Shown here piece by piece: positions 43,994-47,697 of a stretch of 47,697 bases of DNA. The stretch spans positions 1-47,697 of the forward strand of contig JAAHGL010000039.1 in NCBI GenBank assembly GCA_010692635.1, in the 5' to 3' direction. Below the pieces are notes generated by a model that saw nothing but the letters and a program-made list of their open reading frames with translations, did no database searches and had not been told where the DNA came from. Source of the DNA: Symploca sp. SIO2C1 (GTDB lineage: Bacteria > Cyanobacteriota > Cyanobacteriia > Cyanobacteriales > Coleofasciculaceae). Each line of letters begins with the position of its first letter. Positions within the stretch are counted from its first letter, which is position 1. Made by a program: the position numbers and the translations under genes.

Positions 43994-44226
43994 TTAGCTT
44001 TGAGCGTGTTTCTCGATTAGATCGGGAGATTTTTTCCATTGTGTTTCGGACATTACTTCTGGAAGGTTGTATCTTGGAGAATAGAGCCTCCAAGTAGTGC
44101 ATAGCTGGCTAATTGCTGATTATGCATCCTATTTTTGTGGAGATGCATGGGAAACTTATAGATTCTGCATCCAGTCATGGGGAGGGAGGTTATTGATTGC
44201 TAGTTAAATGGCGGTAAATCTGGCAT

Positions 44227-46071
44227 ATGAAGTTTGAGTCTAACTTGTGCGGTGGCATGGCATCTCGCCCTGCTCAAAACGCAAAGCAACGTCGTAATTC
44301 GGGAAGTTTAACCAGGAAAAGCCACCTCTTTCGTTACTACCGCTGCGCTATCGGACAAAGTACCCTGGGTGTAATCTTCACTGCTCTGTGCTACTTCGCC
44401 GCACCAGCATCAGCAGCAGAACATCTAATTTTACGTTTGGGACCATTGGAAAGAGCAGTTGCGATCGCAGATTTAGAAGAGTTTGCTGAGACTGGGGAGT
44501 TGTCATCAGCACTCAAACCCTACAGTAAACTAATGACGCCACAGGTACAACAGGTTCTTACCAGGCAACTGCACATTAACCCCAACTTGACTGAGAAATT
44601 TATCAATGATCTACTCAGTTCCGCCGATAGTCCACAAATACTCGAAAAAATTGGTTCAGCGCTTCCTGATAGTAGCTTAGAAGAACTCAAAGAAGCATTA
44701 TTTTTAGCAGGAAGGGAAAGCGAGGGACTAAGCATCGTGGGTTTTTTACGAGCTTATCCCCAAGAGCATGTTACCGTCAATGCCAGTTCTGCGATCGCGA
44801 TTGCTCTTCAGCTCAATGCCTCCCAGTTGCAGAGCAAAGCGATTGGTCCGATACTAGAGCAGGAACTGAGTATTGAAGACCAAAGAGAGTTTCGTTCTAG
44901 CTTTGACCCCACTGCTAGTGGTTCCCAATACGTATGGGAGCGAACTTTGAGGTTACGAGACCAAAAAAGGGAACGTAGTATCATTGTAGACCTCTACTGG
45001 GCACGGAAGTCCCAAGGTCCGTTGGTGATCCTTTCTCACGGCTTTGCTTCTGATCGTAAATTCTTAACCTACTTAGCTCGTCATTTAGCTTCCCACGGTA
45101 TCACTGTTGCCGCTATAGAACATCCCGGCAGCAACTATACTTGGATTGATCAAGCCTCTGTTAGTAAGGAACCCGGGGATTTATTACCAGCCTCAGAGTT
45201 TATTGAGCGTCCTCAAGATGTCAGCTTTGTATTAAATAGGTTGGCACGAATCAATCGCAGATATGGTTCCTTGCGAGGTAAATTTAATACTCAACAAGTC
45301 AGTGTTATTGGTCACTCTCTAGGAGGTTACACTGCCTTAGCCTTAGCTGGAGGAGAATTGGATTTAGAGACATTACGGCAATTTTGTAAAAATCGTAGTC
45401 CCTTTATCCAGTCACCAGCAGATTGGTTTCAATGTGCAGCTGCTAATTTACCTGATGGTAGGGTAGAGTTGCAAGATGAGCGGGTAGTTCAGGTAATTGC
45501 TTTCAACACAGTGACAGGACACTTGTTTGGCAAAGATGGTTTAGCTCAAGTAACTACTCCAACCTTAATTTTGACTGGTACAGAAGATATCATCACACCA
45601 TCCCTCAACCATCAGCTGCGAGCTTTTGCTCACTTAGGTGGTTCTAAGTATCTACTTTCTGCCATCGGTGGTACTCATTTGAGTGTAACTGACCAAGGTA
45701 ACCTCAATGATGCCCTAGCTCGCAGTACTCTTGTCAAGGAGCAAATTGGCAAGGAAGCAGAACCCCTGCGACAACTAGTACGAGGTGTCAGTTTAGCTTT
45801 TATTAAACAACTAACCCCAGAAGCGGAAATTTATCAACCGTTTTTAACCCCTGCTTACACTCAATCTCTCTCCAACTCAACCATCACCCTACGTCTGCAT
45901 ACAAAATTACCAACAACTCTCAACGCCTGGTTAGAGATTTCACCTATTGAGAATGAGCCAGTGGCAATTCGTCTACCTCAAGGGAAAAACTTTTCTTTGA
46001 GTGGGATTAAATCCTATCTATCTAATTCATTAAATCGTTGGCGGGAGTGGATTATTGCTTTAGGAAATTGA
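44227..46071 (+). CDS. Exported alpha/beta hydrolase with DUF1400-like N-domain
   Basis: 614 residues. A basic start and the hydrophobic stretch GVIFTALCYFAAPASAAEH indicate export. Residues 63-225 match the DUF1400-type helical region found before cyanobacterial hydrolases (LGPLERAVAIADLEEFAETGE). The hydrolase domain (about 255-520) has the oxyanion segment VILSHGFASDR, the nucleophile Ser364 in GHSLGG, the acid in LTGTEDIITP and a His in GGTHLS. It resembles platelet-activating-factor acetylhydrolase/dienelactone hydrolase relatives, so an ester or lipid substrate is likely but unproven. No clear ribosome binding site precedes the ATG. Confidence 0.87.
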   Translation: MKFESNLCGGMASRPAQNAKQRRNSGSLTRKSHLFRYYRCAIGQSTLGVIFTALCYFAAPASAAEHLILRLGPLERAVAIADLEEFAETGELSSALKPYSKLMTPQVQQVLTRQLHINPNLTEKFINDLLSSADSPQILEKIGSALPDSSLEELKEALFLAGRESEGLSIVGFLRAYPQEHVTVNASSAIAIALQLNASQLQSKAIGPILEQELSIEDQREFRSSFDPTASGSQYVWERTLRLRDQKRERSIIVDLYWARKSQGPLVILSHGFASDRKFLTYLARHLASHGITVAAIEHPGSNYTWIDQASVSKEPGDLLPASEFIERPQDVSFVLNRLARINRRYGSLRGKFNTQQVSVIGHSLGGYTALALAGGELDLETLRQFCKNRSPFIQSPADWFQCAAANLPDGRVELQDERVVQVIAFNTVTGHLFGKDGLAQVTTPTLILTGTEDIITPSLNHQLRAFAHLGGSKYLLSAIGGTHLSVTDQGNLNDALARSTLVKEQIGKEAEPLRQLVRGVSLAFIKQLTPEAEIYQPFLTPAYTQSLSNSTITLRLHTKLPTTLNAWLEISPIENEPVAIRLPQGKNFSLSGIKSYLSNSLNRWREWIIALGN

Positions 46072-46240
46072 ATTGTTGTTTGTCATTTGTCATTTGTTAT
46101 TTGTTGTTTATAAAAAAACAAATTAACAAATAATCCACAGTAAAAGCACTGAAAACTAGGCGATATATTATTCTGGGGTCGTATATACTCAGAAATAGCA
46201 TAGTTTTCAACTCAAAAGCCTAGCAGGAGTCAGCTATCCT

Positions 46241-47485
46241 ATGACTGAGCGTGCCTACGATGTGATCCTTTACGGTGCTACGGGCTTCGTTGGCAAACAA
46301 ACGGTACAGTACTTCGCCAACTACGTCTGTACTAGTGAAATCCGCTGGGCGATTGCTGGACGCGATCGCCAAAAGCTAGAATCTGTTAAAGCTCAAGTTG
46401 GAGCTAGAGCCAACTCAGCCGAAATTTTGGTTGCCGATAGCCAAAACCAATCAGCTGTGGATGAAATGGTGGCTCAAACCCATGTACTGCTCAACACGGC
46501 AGGTCCTTTTGCCCTCTATGGTACCCCAATTGTAGATGCCTGCGTGCGATCGCGTACCCACTACGTTGATATTACCGGAGAAACACCCTGGGTCAAAACC
46601 CTAATTACTCGCTATCATGAACAGGCGGCTGCGGAGGGAACCCGAATCATCCCCTTCTGTGGCTTCGATTCAGTCCCTTCTGATCTAGGAACCTATCTTA
46701 TGGTTCGCTACATCCAACAAGAACTTGGTACAGAATGCACGGAAGTGAAAGCCTACTTTCAGGCAGTTGGAGGCTTCAACGGCGGAACAATGGCTTCTGC
46801 GCTTAACCTCCATGAATCAGGACAGTGGGAGGAAGTCAGTGCTCCATTCCTGCTCAACCCTCCCGGAACCTATTCTCAAGCAGAACTCCAACACAACCTA
46901 GATCCAGAATATCCCTACTACGATCAAGATCTGAAAACCTGGAGCGCACCCTTTTTCATGGCACCGGTTAACACGCGAGTCGTGCGGCGCAGCAAAGCCT
47001 TATATAACCAGTGGGAAAATCCCTATGGTTCTGAATTCACCTATCAGGAATACATGAAGTTTGATGAACCCCTAGCTTGGTTTCAGGCAACAGGGGTTAC
47101 GGCAGTAATGGGGCTATTCGGAACGATGATGGAGCGATCAATGCTGCGCCCATTGTTGAAATCCTTCATACCAAAACCCGGTAGTGGTCCCTCGGAAAAA
47201 ACGATGAATGAGGGCTGGTTCCGCTGTGAACTCTTAGGAAAAGCCAGTAATGGACGTCTGGTTAGAGGACTGATACAAGATCAAGGGGATCCAGGAAACC
47301 GAGCCACTGTCAAGTTTGTCTGCGAATCAGCACTGACATTAGTATTAGAACAGGATACATTACCCGGTGGGCGATCGCGCGGCGGCATCTTGACTCCTGC
47401 AACGGGCTTGGGTGATGCTCTTGCAAATCGCTTACGCCAAGCTGGAATGATTTTGGATATCCAATTGCTAATGGCTAATTGCTAA
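46241..47485 (+). CDS. Saccharopine dehydrogenase-like / trans-acting enoyl reductase family
   Basis: 414 residues. The Rossmann motif GATGFVG lies at 12-18, followed by WAIAGRDRQKLE, VLLNTAGPFALYG, HYVDITGE and PFCGFDSVPSDLG, as in the NADP-binding family that includes saccharopine dehydrogenases and the mycobacterial trans-acting enoyl reductase. The second half contains FNGGTMAS and ends with TLPGGRSRGGILTPATGLGDALANRLRQAG. The precise substrate is unknown. AGGAG 13 bases upstream supports the ATG. The last seven codons and stop lie in a 14-bp tandem repeat (47463-47527). Confidence 0.88.
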   Translation: MTERAYDVILYGATGFVGKQTVQYFANYVCTSEIRWAIAGRDRQKLESVKAQVGARANSAEILVADSQNQSAVDEMVAQTHVLLNTAGPFALYGTPIVDACVRSRTHYVDITGETPWVKTLITRYHEQAAAEGTRIIPFCGFDSVPSDLGTYLMVRYIQQELGTECTEVKAYFQAVGGFNGGTMASALNLHESGQWEEVSAPFLLNPPGTYSQAELQHNLDPEYPYYDQDLKTWSAPFFMAPVNTRVVRRSKALYNQWENPYGSEFTYQEYMKFDEPLAWFQATGVTAVMGLFGTMMERSMLRPLLKSFIPKPGSGPSEKTMNEGWFRCELLGKASNGRLVRGLIQDQGDPGNRATVKFVCESALTLVLEQDTLPGGRSRGGILTPATGLGDALANRLRQAGMILDIQLLMANC

Positions 47486-47527
47486 TGGTTAATTGCTAAT
47501 GGTTAATTGCTAATGGCCAATTGCTAA
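47463..47527. repeat. 14-bp tandem repeat overlapping a gene end
   Basis: Four units of AATTGCTAATGGYY plus a partial fifth. The stop codon of the enoyl reductase-like gene (47483-47485) lies in the second unit. Confidence 0.92.
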
Positions 47528-47555
47528 GGGAAGAAACAAGGGAAGAGACACTAAC

Positions 47556-47575
47556 TAGGGTTTGCTGAAAAAGTC
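47556..47575 (+). mobile_element. Single IS/MITE end
   Basis: TAGGGTTTGCTGAAAAAGTC, the same end sequence as at 17761-17779 and 30159-30178 (inverted). The body of an element, if any, would continue beyond the window edge. Confidence 0.55.
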
Positions 47576-47592
47576 GTAATTTTCTGGTTTTG

Positions 47593-47627
47593 AAGTAATA
47601 AGTAATAAGTAATAAGTAATAAGTAAA
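47593..47627. repeat. Heptamer tandem repeat AAGTAAT
   Basis: Five AAGTAAT-type heptamers, the last imperfect. It continues the series of short tandem repeats in spacers. Confidence 0.85.
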
Positions 47628-47697
47628 GAGTGTACTATCGCTTGCTGCACAACTCTTTGAGGCAATTAATTGAAGTGAAAGTAGCTCTTAAAAATCT

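Larger units (their letters stand above)
43715..44226. other. Repeat-rich spacer, no gene seen
   Basis: Holds a long palindrome (43741-43807), a 28-bp tandem array (43910-43993) and about 220 bases before the hydrolase gene that show no recognisable feature. Confidence 0.65.

Noticed and set aside
1-47697. tRNA or rRNA genes
   Set aside because: No cloverleaf with a TTCRA-type T-loop or rRNA-like sequence was recognised by eye. A dedicated scan was not possible, so absence is not proven.

Overview
The window is cyanobacterial. It carries photosystem I genes psaF and psaJ beside tsaD, a long-form cyanobacterial ispH, a hybrid Ser/Thr-kinase/histidine-kinase family typical of filamentous cyanobacteria, a COP23-domain protein, many HIP1 octamers (GCGATCGC) and abundant heptanucleotide tandem repeats between genes. 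The very large signalling genes and repeat-rich spacers suggest a filamentous, large-genome species. The genus cannot be fixed from this sequence.

Layout. 1-625: 3' end of a tnpB gene, IS200/IS605-like hairpins, a terminator and short repeats. 611-7911 (minus): clpB, a condensation-type acyltransferase and a fatty acyl-AMP ligase-ACP-thioesterase fusion. 8058-8771: a small helical protein with an HNH nuclease. 8924-11435 (minus): antitoxin, ParE-like toxin and KAP-type P-loop NTPase with overlapping start and stop codons. 11560-16310: housekeeping and photosynthesis genes (ispH, a fasciclin protein, tsaD, a TMEM14 protein, psaF, psaJ). 16614-17591: an Rpn/PD-(D/E)XK nuclease. 17927-22943: a giant kinase gene damaged by an internal deletion, with its 3' relic in another frame. 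23364-24219: a second HNH cassette, between inverted repeats. 24506-30031: a likely conflict or cell-death locus, with a caspase-nSTAND-transmembrane protein, a secreted Pro/Glu-tailed protein and a COP23 protein on the minus strand and a divergent Trypco1-type gene. 30176-41450 (minus): a signalling block with a PAS-EAL-GAF histidine kinase, an intact giant hybrid kinase, a receiver protein and a receiver-PAS-nucleotidyl cyclase. 41909-47485 (plus): modA, a CPBP protease, a DUF1400-like alpha/beta hydrolase and a saccharopine dehydrogenase-like enoyl reductase.

How the genes may work together. The giant kinase at 32439-38063, the receiver at 31840-32235 and the receiver-cyclase at 30176-31843 look like one phosphorelay ending in cyclic nucleotide synthesis. 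The caspase operon with Trypco1 fits the NTPase-regulated conflict systems known from multicellular bacteria, and its pairing with secreted COP23-type proteins is the most promising lead for an undescribed system. The two HNH cassettes share a C-terminal motif in their partner proteins and look like one recurring two-gene module. The KAP NTPase forms an overlapping three-gene unit with a toxin-antitoxin pair. Functions here are read from sequence motifs and remembered family features; no database search was possible.
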